A stretch of 64,000 nucleotides of DNA from RBC074 sp964470555 (GTDB lineage: Bacteria; Acidobacteriota; Blastocatellia; RBC074). Below the pieces are notes generated by a model that did not search any database, was not told the DNA's origin, and was given only the letters and a program-made list of their open reading frames with translations. The stretch lies in NCBI GenBank assembly GCA_964470555.1, contig CAYYDG010000024.1, positions 48,133-112,132 on the forward strand, given 5' to 3'. Shown piece by piece: positions 1 to 7,163 of this stretch (positions are counted from its first letter, which is position 1; every line of letters starts with the position of its first letter). Position numbers and translations under genes: made by a program.

Positions 1-557
1 AACGCTTTTTTGAGCACATTGGCGATGACGTTTGAGGGCTTATAGACATTCCGCAGCCGGTGCGCTTCGTCAATGACAACCAAATCCCAGTTTGTGTTGT
101 GAACATCGGCAGCTTTTGTGCGGGCGAACTGATACGAACAGATGATGATGGTGTCTTTAATTTCAAAGGGACGGAAGTTTCCATGCTTCACCGCCTGGTT
201 GTAAGACCTGGTTTCCAGAATGGCGCACGGCAGAAAGAATTTTTCGCTCAGTTCCTGATGCCATTGTTTGCGCAAATTCGCCGGCGTGATGATCAGAATC
301 CGCCGCTTACGCTCCGCCCAACGCTGGGAAATCACCAAGCCCGCTTCGATGGTTTTGCCCAGCCCAACCTCATCGGCCAGCAATGCGCCTTGAGACAGCG
401 GCGAACTGAACGCGAACAGCGCGGCTTCTACCTGATGCGGATTCAGGTCTACCTGCGCGCTGGCCACTGCTTTCGCCAGTTTTTCGGCGTTGTCCGAAGA
501 AAAGCGTTTGGTCAGTTCGTAGGCAAAGTATTTTGCGTGATAGTCGGTCAAACTCAT
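1..557 (-). CDS. SNF2-type ATP-dependent helicase, N-terminal part
   Basis: The gene reads leftward from ATG at 557 and runs off the window edge, so only about 185 N-terminal residues are visible. The protein opens MSLTDYHAKYFAYELTKRF and then carries a Walker A segment DEVGLGKTIEAG (motif I), motif Ia-like IITPANLRKQW, and a Walker B box VVIDEAHRLRN (motif II, DEAH). This order is that of the SNF2/RapA-like helicase family, ATP-driven translocases acting on DNA or nucleoprotein. The helicase C-terminal half lies outside the window, so the exact subfamily cannot be set. Members of this kind are often found in defence or DNA-repair contexts, but nothing visible here confirms a role. Confidence 0.88.
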   Translation of the reverse strand, partial: MSLTDYHAKYFAYELTKRFSSDNAEKLAKAVASAQVDLNPHQVEAALFAFSSPLSQGALLADEVGLGKTIEAGLVISQRWAERKRRILIITPANLRKQWHQELSEKFFLPCAILETRSYNQAVKHGNFRPFEIKDTIIICSYQFARTKAADVHNTNWDLVVIDEAHRLRNVYKPSNVIANVLKKA

Positions 558-953
558 GGGCAAAAGGTAAATGAATGAAAGGTCAAAGTGCGGGGCTGGA
601 AAGCGAAAGCGCTTTCATTGTTTGTTTCTGCATATCTAAATCGGTTTTCAGTTGGCGGTACGGTTTAGCCACTGAGTCGCAGAGGCTCAGAGAAGAATTT
701 AGAAACCTCTGTGTCTCCGCGCCTCAGTGGCAAACTCCGTACATCGAGGTGAAATCTGATCTAATCGTATCTGCGCCGCACATCCTAAGTTACCACGGCT
801 CAAAGTTGAAGAGTTTTGACAGCACCCAGGCTGAGACTTGATGAGTCTGCGCAACGGGACTCCACCGCGCAAGAATCCTCAACCGAGTGGGTGAGATTCC
901 CAGACTTCTTGTCTTGATTTAAGAGTGACGGTTGATTTTTCAGCCTTTAGCGG
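558..953. other. Intergenic region
   Basis: This gap lies between the divergent helicase and UspA genes. It holds one palindromic repeat (668-731). I see no credible gene in it. Confidence 0.6.
668..731. repeat. Palindromic intergenic repeat (CAGAG type)
   Basis: The ends GCCACTGAG (668-676) and CTCAGTGGC (723-731) are perfect inverted copies, and the inside is rich in CAGAG/CTCTG words. A related element with CACCGCAGAG ends lies at 53386-53480. Repeats of this look are common between genes in environmental bacteria. The function is unknown. Confidence 0.7.
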
Positions 954-969
954 CGGTACGTTTCTTGCA
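954..969 (+). promoter_or_regulatory. Sigma-54 promoter of first uspA gene
   Basis: The sequence CGGTACGTTTCTTGCA has GG at 955-956 and GC at 967-968, exactly ten bases apart, and matches the TGGCACN5TTGCW consensus except for C at the first position and T for C. It lies 44 bases upstream of the UspA start. Confidence 0.7.
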
Positions 970-1012
970 CCTCTCCAAATTCAATTCGCACGGTTTTATT
1001 CAAGGAGGGATT

Positions 1013-1891
1013 ATGTCGAATCGAATGAAAGTGGTGGTTGCTTACGATGGGTCTGCTTGTGCAGATGCCGCGATTGCAGAATTGCCGCGGGCAGGATTGC
1101 CGGAGGAAGTCGAATTCATGGTGCTGTCGGTGATCGAAAACTGGTTGCCGCCGCCTTCGGGGTTGGAAATCGTCCAGCACATTGATCGGGATCAGGAATA
1201 CAAGTTGTTGGCGATGGAGGCGGCCAGTCGGTTGCATCAGATGGCTCCCGGATGGGCTGCCAAAGCCGAATTGAGTCTTGGCTCACCAGCTTCGCAGATT
1301 CTGGAAAAAGCCGGGCAATGGAAACCGGATTTGATCGTCATGGGAGCTCACGGACGGACGGCGTTGGGGCGATTCTTTTTCGGCAGCGTTTCGCAAAAGG
1401 TGTTGCACGAAGCCAGTTGTCCTGTGCGCGTGGCGCGCGAACCGAAAGAGAAATCAGATCACCCGTTGCGGTTGTTGATCGGATTTGATGGCTCGCCCGG
1501 CGCCACTGAAACCTTGCGCGTGGTTACGGCTCGTAAATGGCCTGCGGGAACTGAAGCCCGCGTGGTGTATGCCGCCTGGCCGAGTCTGGAATTCACCTCG
1601 AAACCGTTGATTGGGAAGATTGCCGACTGGCTGGCTGATGAAGAATTGAAGATCAAACGGAAGATTGACGAAATCGTCCGCGATCTCAGCGCTGCCGGTT
1701 TGAACACAAGCTCCGTCATCAAGGCGGAAAACCCGAAACAGTTGTTGATCGGCGAAGCCGAAAGCTGGAAAGCGGATTGTATTTTCGTCGGCGCTCGCGG
1801 GTTGGGCACGTTGGAACGCCTGCGATTGGGCAGCGTCTCGTCCGCCGTTGCCGCGCGCGCGCATTGTTCGGTGGAAGTCGTGCATTCCTGA
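1013..1891 (+). CDS. Universal stress protein, two UspA domains
   Basis: This 292-residue cytoplasmic protein has two tandem UspA folds. Each carries the ATP-binding signature: GAHGRTALG followed by GSVSQK near residue 110, and GARGLGTLE followed by GSVSSA near residue 260. Tandem Usp proteins bind nucleotides and help cells survive starvation, hypoxia or oxidative stress. I chose ATG 1013 because AAGGAGGG sits just upstream and the residue run MKVVVAYDGS is the normal Usp opening; an in-frame start at 932 has no ribosome site and would overlap the sigma-54 box. A close paralogue lies at 11975. The gene ends in a bidirectional terminator. Confidence 0.93.
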   Translation: MSNRMKVVVAYDGSACADAAIAELPRAGLPEEVEFMVLSVIENWLPPPSGLEIVQHIDRDQEYKLLAMEAASRLHQMAPGWAAKAELSLGSPASQILEKAGQWKPDLIVMGAHGRTALGRFFFGSVSQKVLHEASCPVRVAREPKEKSDHPLRLLIGFDGSPGATETLRVVTARKWPAGTEARVVYAAWPSLEFTSKPLIGKIADWLADEELKIKRKIDEIVRDLSAAGLNTSSVIKAENPKQLLIGEAESWKADCIFVGARGLGTLERLRLGSVSSAVAARAHCSVEVVHS

Positions 1892-1919
1892 CGACGAAAT
1901 TCCTTCGGCTGGCTCACTG

Positions 1920-1959
1920 AAACAAAGTGGCGCGAGTGAATCTCTCGCGCCATTTGTTT
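1920..1959. terminator. Bidirectional terminator
   Basis: TGGCGCGAG (1928-1936) pairs with CTCGCGCCA (1944-1952). AAACAAA on the left and TTTGTTT on the right provide a U-rich tail in both directions, between convergent genes. Confidence 0.85.
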
Positions 1960-1972
1960 ATGAAATCCTGCC

Positions 1973-2317
1973 TTACGATTCAAAACTCAAAAGCGTTTTG
2001 CTGCCGGTGACGTCCACAATTTCCAACGCTTCGTCGCGTCCGGCGACGTTGGTTTTTGGGAACACTTGAATCGCCTGCGTAATGGCGTGCGCCAGATGGT
2101 GGCTGTCTTGCGGCGAGGTTCCGCCCAGCAAAATTTCGATTCTTGGTGCGCCGCTTCCGGTTTCGTCCACGCTGATTCCATTCAAGGGTAAATGACGTTC
2201 GGCTTCTTGTGCGCCGAGTTCGCCCAGAACTTCGATCCGGGTCGGACGCAGGCGATTGCGTTTGCTGAATTCATTGAAAAAAGTCATCCATTGATTGCGT
2301 TCGATTTCGTTCGACAT
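1973..2317 (-). CDS. DUF5335 family protein
   Basis: This 114-residue acidic protein has no signal peptide. The opening NQWMTFFNEFSKRN, the central VEVLGELGAQ-like stretch and the closing ALEIVDVTGSKTLLSF match my knowledge of the DUF5335 family, whose function is unknown and which is often found with Usp proteins and other stress genes. Start ATG 2317 is supported by GGAGG just upstream; a longer frame to 2419 has no ribosome site. A sigma-54 box lies 113 bases upstream, so it appears to belong to the same regulon as its neighbours. Confidence 0.8.
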   Translation of the reverse strand: MSNEIERNQWMTFFNEFSKRNRLRPTRIEVLGELGAQEAERHLPLNGISVDETGSGAPRIEILLGGTSPQDSHHLAHAITQAIQVFPKTNVAGRDEALEIVDVTGSKTLLSFES

Positions 2318-2428
2318 AAAACCTCCATTTTGATTCGGTGACAATTTGGCGATTGAAGCAGGCGATTTTTCTGCGGTTGTGCGTTGAATTGCCCAATTGA
2401 AATCAACCACGCTTCGCAAACAGAAACG

Positions 2429-2444
2429 AGCAAGGTGTATGCCG
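2429..2444 (-). promoter_or_regulatory. Sigma-54 promoter of DUF5335 gene
   Basis: Read leftward the sequence is CGGCATACACCTTGCT: GG and GC are ten bases apart, with GGCA and TTGCT both present. It lies in the divergent gap with the box at 2532-2547. Confidence 0.75.
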
Positions 2445-2531
2445 TGAAATCTGGTTGGGCGATCTTTGGCAAAGAGCGAACTGGCTCGCCATCCGCAGGG
2501 GTTTTCAGCAACGCATAAATTTTGTCATTCG

Positions 2532-2547
2532 AGGCACAAAGCTTGCT
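2532..2547 (+). promoter_or_regulatory. Sigma-54 promoter of phosphoribosyltransferase operon
   Basis: AGGCACAAAGCTTGCT has GG at 2533-2534 and GC at 2545-2546 with ten bases between. It matches TGGCACN5TTGCW apart from the first base. It reads toward the operon starting at 2714. Confidence 0.75.
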
Positions 2548-2713
2548 CCATCTGTTCAATAAGAAAGCGGTAAAGCGTAATTTTCATGCGGTTTCGGCGG
2601 ATTTGAACGATAGATAAAAGGGCGCGGTGGGGAAATCTTCGCGCAACAGAGTCGTCAAACAGGGCGGAATTACTCAGTTCTGTCGAATGACAATTGGATT
2701 GAGATTCATTGGT

Positions 2714-3403
2714 ATGAGGTTCAGAGATCGCAAAGAAGCAGGTAAATTGCTGGCGCAATCGCTCCGGGAGTTCGCCAATCAAACTCAGGTGGTGGTGCTG
2801 GCGTTGCCGCGCGGCGGAGTTCCTGTGGCTGCGGAAATCGCTGCGGCTTTGCAGGTGCCGTTGGATGTGTTGCCGGTTCGCAAACTTGGCGCGCCTGGGC
2901 AGGAAGAATTGGCCATGGGAGCGATTGCTTCAGGCGGAGCCAGAGTGTTGAACGATGACGTGATTCAAAGTCTGGCCATTTCGCCTGAACTTGTTGAATC
3001 AGTTATTGAACGGGAATTGCGCGAGTTGAAACGACGCGAGCGGCTGTATCGCGGGACCCGCCCGGCTGCCAAGCTAGCTAATCACACGGTGATTTTGGTG
3101 GATGACGGATTGGCGACCGGTTCGACCATGCAGGCGGCTGTGAACGCCGTGCGGCTACAACATCCTGCGCGGATTGTCGTGGCTGTGCCGGTTGCTGCGG
3201 AATCGAGTTGTCAGGCGTTTAACGGCCCGGACGAAGGTTTGACCTGCGTATGTGAAACAGCCGTCGAACCATTTTATGCCGTGGGATTGTGGTACGAAAA
3301 TTTTGACCAAACGACCGATTCAGAGGTTTGCGAATTGCTGAATCGCACCTGGCATCGAAACAGCCATCGCAAAGCCAAGGGCAAACAGAAAGAACGTGTA
3401 TGA
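2714..3403 (+). CDS. Phosphoribosyltransferase family protein
   Basis: This protein has about 229 residues. The PRPP-binding loop VILVDDGLATGST lies near residues 127-139, with the hydrophobic stretch and two acidic residues typical of type I phosphoribosyltransferases. The N-terminal MRFRDRKEAGKLLAQ is the usual start of the stand-alone group that in other bacteria is paired or fused with a dienelactone-type hydrolase (for example Mycobacterium Rv0571c). Such a hydrolase lies at 7164-7847 under its own sigma-54 box. Substrate unknown. No strong ribosome site marks ATG 2714; ATG 2687 and GTG 2627 are possible. The stop overlaps the metallothionein start (ATGA), so the two are translationally coupled. 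Confidence 0.85.
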   Translation: MRFRDRKEAGKLLAQSLREFANQTQVVVLALPRGGVPVAAEIAAALQVPLDVLPVRKLGAPGQEELAMGAIASGGARVLNDDVIQSLAISPELVESVIERELRELKRRERLYRGTRPAAKLANHTVILVDDGLATGSTMQAAVNAVRLQHPARIVVAVPVAAESSCQAFNGPDEGLTCVCETAVEPFYAVGLWYENFDQTTDSEVCELLNRTWHRNSHRKAKGKQKERV

Positions 3404-3555
3404 ACGACCCAACCGACAAATGCGCAAATCCGCCGTGTCATTGTCCCGCTGTGGCGGGCAATCAATTCTGTTGTGAGCAATGCGAACAAGAGGACAACGA
3501 TCCGGATTCAGGCCATTGCCGTTGTGGACACGTCGAATGTTTCGACGAGGAATGA
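3400..3555 (+). CDS. Small prokaryotic metallothionein
   Basis: This 51-residue protein carries nine cysteines and two histidines in the pattern C-x4-C-x-C, CCEQC, then HCRCGHVEC. This is the SmtA/BmtA-type zinc-finger metallothionein layout, which binds Zn, Cd or Cu in the cytoplasm. It starts inside the stop of the phosphoribosyltransferase (ATGA overlap) and is followed by hemerythrin. A second, longer homologue lies at 5037. The arrangement suggests metal buffering or detoxification within a stress operon. Confidence 0.85.
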   Translation: MNDPTDKCANPPCHCPAVAGNQFCCEQCEQEDNDPDSGHCRCGHVECFDEE

Positions 3556-3578
3556 CCTCTCAGAAAGGATCACGCGAC

Positions 3579-4133
3579 ATGACACCCAGACCAACTCACA
3601 TCCTACGGCACGAACATCGCGTCATCGAACAGGCAATGCGGGCGTTGGAGACAATGTGTCTGAAGCTCAGAACCGGCGACAACGTTCCCGTCGAATCTTT
3701 GACGCAGACGCTGGATTTCATACGAAATTATGCCGACCGCTTTCATCACACGCGCGAAGAAGAGTATCTGTTTCCATTGCTGGAACAGACCGACCTGGCC
3801 GAAGGCAGCGCAATGGCATTTTTGCGCGAAGAACATCAACTGGAACGGGAGCTGTTGGTCGAATTCGATCTGGCCATTCAGGAATACAAATTTGCGGGCG
3901 CAGACGCCGTCCCGCACCTGACCAGTGTTGCCGATCAATTCTGCAAACATCTGATCGGACACATGCAAAAAGAAGACAGCCTGTTGTTTCGTTTGACCGA
4001 AGAAATGCTGGAAGAAGACGAAAAAATTGCGCTCATGCATAACCTCTCAAGTGAAAGCGAATCTTTCGGCCAGACGTTGATTCAGAAATACGAACATCTG
4101 GCGGCGGAGTTGGAAAACGACTGGGCGTTTTGA
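3579..4133 (+). CDS. Hemerythrin (HHE) domain protein
   Basis: This protein of 184 residues is mostly helical. Ligand residues of a di-iron hemerythrin-like cation-binding domain are visible: HEHRVIEQ near the start, FHHTREEEYLF, EEHQLER and HLIGHMQKEDSLLF. Such proteins bind oxygen, nitric oxide or sense iron/redox state. I chose ATG 3579 (MTPRPTHILRHEH) because it places the first HEH at the usual distance and AAGG lies upstream; ATG 3552 would overlap the metallothionein stop. It sits between the two metallothioneins, in a run of same-strand genes to 6258. Confidence 0.9.
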   Translation: MTPRPTHILRHEHRVIEQAMRALETMCLKLRTGDNVPVESLTQTLDFIRNYADRFHHTREEEYLFPLLEQTDLAEGSAMAFLREEHQLERELLVEFDLAIQEYKFAGADAVPHLTSVADQFCKHLIGHMQKEDSLLFRLTEEMLEEDEKIALMHNLSSESESFGQTLIQKYEHLAAELENDWAF

Positions 4134-4163
4134 ACCAGTCGGCTGAATCGCAGGAGTCGAACA

Positions 4164-5024
4164 ATGCTGCAAGAAAATGGTCATTCGCTGGACGCGCTGC
4201 TGCCGGCGGAAATGGCGATCAAAGCCGAACAGATCGGCGTGAAAAAAGCGACGATGAATTTCGGCGCGCTGTTGGTGTTGTCTGTTTTGGCGGGAGCGTT
4301 CATCGCTTTTGGCGCAGCGTTTTCCACCACGGTCACCGCCGGAGCCGGCGGCTCCATGCCATTCGGATTGATTCGGTTGAGCGCAGGTTTGGTGTTTTCG
4401 CTGGGGTTGATTCTGGTGGTGGTCGGCGGAGCGGAATTGTTCACCGGCAACAATCTGATCGTCATGGCCTGGGCCAATCGCAAAGTCAGTTTTGCTCAAC
4501 TGTTGCGCAACTGGGCGATTGTCTATCTGGGGAATTTTCTCGGAGCCTTTGCGACAGCCGCGCTGATTTATCTCAGTGCGCAGCATACGCTGGGCGCTGG
4601 CGTTGTCGGCGCAGCCGCGTTGGCAACGGCGGAGGCCAAATCCGGTCTCAGTTTCGGCCAGGCTTTTGTGCGAGGTATTTTGTGCAATGTGCTGGTTTGT
4701 CTGGCCGTGTGGCTCAGTTACAGCGGGCGGACTACGACGGACAAGATGCTGGCCGTCATTCCGCCCATCACGGCCTTTGTCGCGTGCGGTTTCGAACACA
4801 GCATAGCCAATATGTATTTCATCCCGGTCGGATTGTTCATCAAGTCGTGGGCTTCCGATTCGTTTTGGAATCAGATTGGCAAAGCGGCGAGCGATTACCC
4901 TGCGCTGAGTTGGGATCATTTTTGGACGGCCAATCTGATTCCGGTCACGCTGGGAAACATCTTTGGCGGCGCTGTGCTGGTCGGAATCGTTTACTGGTTT
5001 GTCTATCTGCGAAAACCAAATTGA
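4164..5024 (+). CDS. Formate/nitrite transporter (FNT) family channel
   Basis: This 286-residue inner-membrane protein has about six hydrophobic spans. Typical FNT features are visible: the AGAFIAFGA segment, LFTGNNLI near the end of span 2, the NWAIVYLGNFLGA span, and FEHSIANMYFIP, which resembles the FEHxVANM signature. FNT proteins form pentameric channels for formate, nitrite or hydrosulfide; the substrate cannot be read from sequence. AGGAG lies eight bases before the start. It is followed 12 bases later by the second metallothionein. Confidence 0.93.
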   Translation: MLQENGHSLDALLPAEMAIKAEQIGVKKATMNFGALLVLSVLAGAFIAFGAAFSTTVTAGAGGSMPFGLIRLSAGLVFSLGLILVVVGGAELFTGNNLIVMAWANRKVSFAQLLRNWAIVYLGNFLGAFATAALIYLSAQHTLGAGVVGAAALATAEAKSGLSFGQAFVRGILCNVLVCLAVWLSYSGRTTTDKMLAVIPPITAFVACGFEHSIANMYFIPVGLFIKSWASDSFWNQIGKAASDYPALSWDHFWTANLIPVTLGNIFGGAVLVGIVYWFVYLRKPN

Positions 5025-5036
5025 GAAGGAGACACC

Positions 5037-5243
5037 ATGATTTCAGAAGAAGATGAATTTGCTCTGGACACAAATTACTGCAGCAATCCGGCTTGCGATT
5101 GTTCGGTTCCCGCGGGCGCACAGTATTGCGACGAGTATTGCCAAGGCGCCAAGCTGAATCCTGACAGCGAATTTTGTCAGCCTTCGGATATTGAACGAGG
5201 TTCGGGGTGTCTTTGCGGGCACGCTGGTTGTCAGGCAGGTTGA
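5037..5243 (+). CDS. Second metallothionein-like protein
   Basis: This protein has 68 residues. It begins with an acidic leader, then NYCSNPACDCSVPAG, QYCDEYCQGAK and a final GCLCGHAGC, the same cysteine layout as the 51-residue protein at 3400 with a longer middle loop. It likely binds soft or borderline metal ions. AAGGAG lies just before ATG 5037. Two divergent metallothioneins flanking hemerythrin and an FNT channel suggest local duplication followed by specialisation. Confidence 0.82.
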   Translation: MISEEDEFALDTNYCSNPACDCSVPAGAQYCDEYCQGAKLNPDSEFCQPSDIERGSGCLCGHAGCQAG

Positions 5244-5284
5244 TTGCGCATCACCAAAAACGGTTTTGAAGAAGGAGGTAGAAA

Positions 5285-5665
5285 ATGTTCGAGAAGAAGA
5301 TTCGCGTAGGAAAGGAAGAACAGGGTTCGCTGCCTGAACGATTGGCGGAATTGCTGGGAACTTCCGCTGGCGCAAAGATGATTTATGGCGAACCTGTCCT
5401 CAACGATGGAGTCGTCATCATTCCCGTGGCGAAAGTGCGCTATGGGTTTGGCGGCGGCAAACACAATGACGAAGAAGGCGGCGGAGGCGGCGAAATCATT
5501 CAACCCGCCGGATACATTGAACTGAAAGACGGTTCTTCGCGGTTTCATCCGATCCGAGATCCCATCGCTTTTGTTCCTCTGGTGATTGCCGGAGGATTGA
5601 CCGGCTTTTTATTGCTGCGCGGTTTGTACAACCTGCTTCGACGCGAACGAAGCTTGGAGGCGTAA
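5285..5665 (+). CDS. GerW/YtfJ family protein
   Basis: This protein has 126 residues. The core GAKMIYGEPVLNDGVVIIPVAKVRYGFGGG matches the YtfJ/GerW family, known in Bacillus as a spore germination protein but widespread in non-sporulating bacteria, where the role is unknown. After the glycine-rich loop, a C-terminal hydrophobic segment (FVPLVIAGGLTGFLLL) is likely a membrane anchor, followed by a basic tail. GAAGGAGG gives a strong ribosome site. Its place in a stress operon fits a non-sporulation role. Confidence 0.85.
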   Translation: MFEKKIRVGKEEQGSLPERLAELLGTSAGAKMIYGEPVLNDGVVIIPVAKVRYGFGGGKHNDEEGGGGGEIIQPAGYIELKDGSSRFHPIRDPIAFVPLVIAGGLTGFLLLRGLYNLLRRERSLEA

Positions 5666-5667
5666 CA

Positions 5668-6258
5668 GTGATGGCAAAACGGATTGCGATTATTCAGGGA
5701 CACCCAGACGCACAAAATCGCCATTACGGACACGCACTGGCCGAAGCGTATTTTCAGAGCGCGACGGAAGCCGGTCATGAACTTCGCGTGATTGACATCG
5801 CCCGGTTGGATTTTCCGCTGCTGCGCAGCAAGGACGAATTCGATCACGGCACGCCGCCCGATGTGATTCGTCAAGCTCAGGAAACGATTCGTTGGGCTGA
5901 ACATCTGGTGATTTTTTATCCGCTCTGGCTGGGTTCCATGCCCGCTCTGTTGAAGGCGTTTCTGGAACAGACGTTCCGTCCCGGATTCGCGCTGCCGAAT
6001 CTCAAAACAGAAAGTCCCTGGAAAAAGCTGCTGAAGGGAAAAAGCGCGCGCATCGTCGTGACAATGGGAATGCCTGCGTTTTTTTATCGCTGGTATTTTC
6101 GCGCGCACAGTTTGAAAAGCCTGGAACGCAACATTCTGGGGTTTTGCGGCATCGGCCCCATCAAGGAAAGTTTGATCGGCATGGTGGAAGCGGAAAACGG
6201 CGACTCTCGGGAAAAATGGTTGCGCAAGATGCGCTCTCTGGGAAGCAAAGGGCAGTAG
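5668..6258 (+). CDS. NAD(P)H-dependent oxidoreductase, flavodoxin-like fold
   Basis: This protein has about 196 residues. The opening IAIIQGHPDAQNRHYGHALAEAY and the middle FYPLWLGSMPALLKAFLEQTF match the NAD(P)H:quinone oxidoreductase/flavodoxin-2 family, FMN or FAD enzymes that reduce quinones by two electrons. TTGGAGG serves either GTG 5668 or the next codon ATG 5671. It is the last gene of the run 2714-6258. Confidence 0.87.
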   Translation: MMAKRIAIIQGHPDAQNRHYGHALAEAYFQSATEAGHELRVIDIARLDFPLLRSKDEFDHGTPPDVIRQAQETIRWAEHLVIFYPLWLGSMPALLKAFLEQTFRPGFALPNLKTESPWKKLLKGKSARIVVTMGMPAFFYRWYFRAHSLKSLERNILGFCGIGPIKESLIGMVEAENGDSREKWLRKMRSLGSKGQ

Positions 6259-6298
6259 CCAAAGGTCAACAACGAGAGTTTGAATTCAGGCAAAAAAC

Positions 6299-6330
6299 GG
6301 GCGGATGTGATTTTCAACTCACATCCGCCC
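6299..6330 (-). terminator. Terminator after cytochrome c gene
   Basis: GGGCGGATGTGA (6299-6310) and TCACATCCGCCC (6319-6330) form a perfect 12-bp stem. Read leftward it is followed by GTTTTTTG, so it mainly serves the minus-strand gene; it may also stop the plus-strand operon. Confidence 0.8.
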
Positions 6331-6387
6331 CAGCTTTACTCAACATGACTACCTGTGACTTGCCTCTGATCGTTTGCTGAAATCCTG

Positions 6388-6792
6388 TTATTTCGCCTGA
6401 ATGGATTTCAGGTACGTTCCCAAGGCATAAATTTGCAGCCGCGAAGTAGTTTCGCTGCCGCTCTTTTGCTTGAAGATATATCCCCAAACAGGCATGTCCT
6501 TTTTTCCGTGTGCCGAGATTTCGTATTCGCCGGAAATGATGTTTTGCACTCTCAACTGATCGTATTTCCCGTTTCGCTTTTCAATCGTGGTCAGGTCGGG
6601 AATAGGGTGTTTCAGCGAAGCTGCGACCGGCCCTCCGCCTTTGCCGTCCACTCCATGACAACTGGCGCAATACTGATTGAAAAGCCGCTGTCCGTGGTCA
6701 TCTTTACCCGATCGTGCAGAAACCTGCGATGTGGAAACAGCCAACGCCAAGCCCAAAACAAACACTGCGATTGTGGTCAATTTCATCAACAT
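6388..6792 (-). CDS. Secreted c-type cytochrome, single heme
   Basis: This protein has about 134 residues. A signal peptide (MLMKLTTIAVFVLGLALAV, cleavage near VSA-R) is followed by one heme c motif CASCH at residues 42-46 and a likely axial methionine in KKDMPVWGY. The family is class I/cytochrome cbb3-like periplasmic electron carriers. The frame can start at 6798, 6792 or 6786; AGGAGG directly abuts the first ATG, so 6792 gives the best spacing. An imperfect sigma-54 box lies at 6900-6914. Confidence 0.88.
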   Translation of the reverse strand: MLMKLTTIAVFVLGLALAVSTSQVSARSGKDDHGQRLFNQYCASCHGVDGKGGGPVAASLKHPIPDLTTIEKRNGKYDQLRVQNIISGEYEISAHGKKDMPVWGYIFKQKSGSETTSRLQIYALGTYLKSIQAK

Positions 6793-6899
6793 AATCATCC
6801 TCCTATTCTTTTCGTCACCAGAAAATCATTGGCAACGACGATCTATTTAGCTGCTTTGATTTTTCAACCCATCCTTTTTGTCCCCCGCCTTGATGAATA

Positions 6900-6914
6900 A
6901 CAACAACCGTGCCA
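6900..6914 (-). promoter_or_regulatory. Imperfect sigma-54 box upstream of cytochrome c
   Basis: Read leftward it is TGGCACGGTTGTTGT. The -24 half is perfect but the -12 half has GT instead of GC, so activity is uncertain. It lies 108 bases before the cytochrome start. Confidence 0.35.
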
Positions 6915-7046
6915 GTTCATTGCAATGTCTATTAAAGCGTGGAAGAGCGGCTTTTCGGGCGAACTCGCCCATTGAGTGGTGATGCGGTGTGGAAAAGAAC
7001 GCAGGTTGAAGTTGGTTGCTGAAGGTTGTAGCACGTTGCGTTTCAC

Positions 7047-7133
7047 AAGTGATGATGGCCAGACCGACCAGACAGAGCCAAGGACACAAATAGTCGGCAA
7101 TTGCCCGCAAGAAATCGCTGGCCATCATCACTT
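7047..7133. repeat. 16-bp perfect inverted repeat
   Basis: AAGTGATGATGGCCAG at 7047-7062 is exactly inverted at 7118-7133, separated by 55 bases. It has no T tract and no known family that I recognise. Confidence 0.6.
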
Positions 7134-7163
7134 CTGAAACGCCGTTTCGATTGAGTGATGTGA

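Larger units (their letters stand above)
6793..7163. other. Intergenic region with inverted repeat
   Basis: I see no credible gene. A 16-bp perfect inverted repeat (7047-7062 with 7118-7133) and an imperfect sigma-54 box (6900-6914) are the only structures. The long minus-strand frame covering it has no recognisable protein features. Confidence 0.5.
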
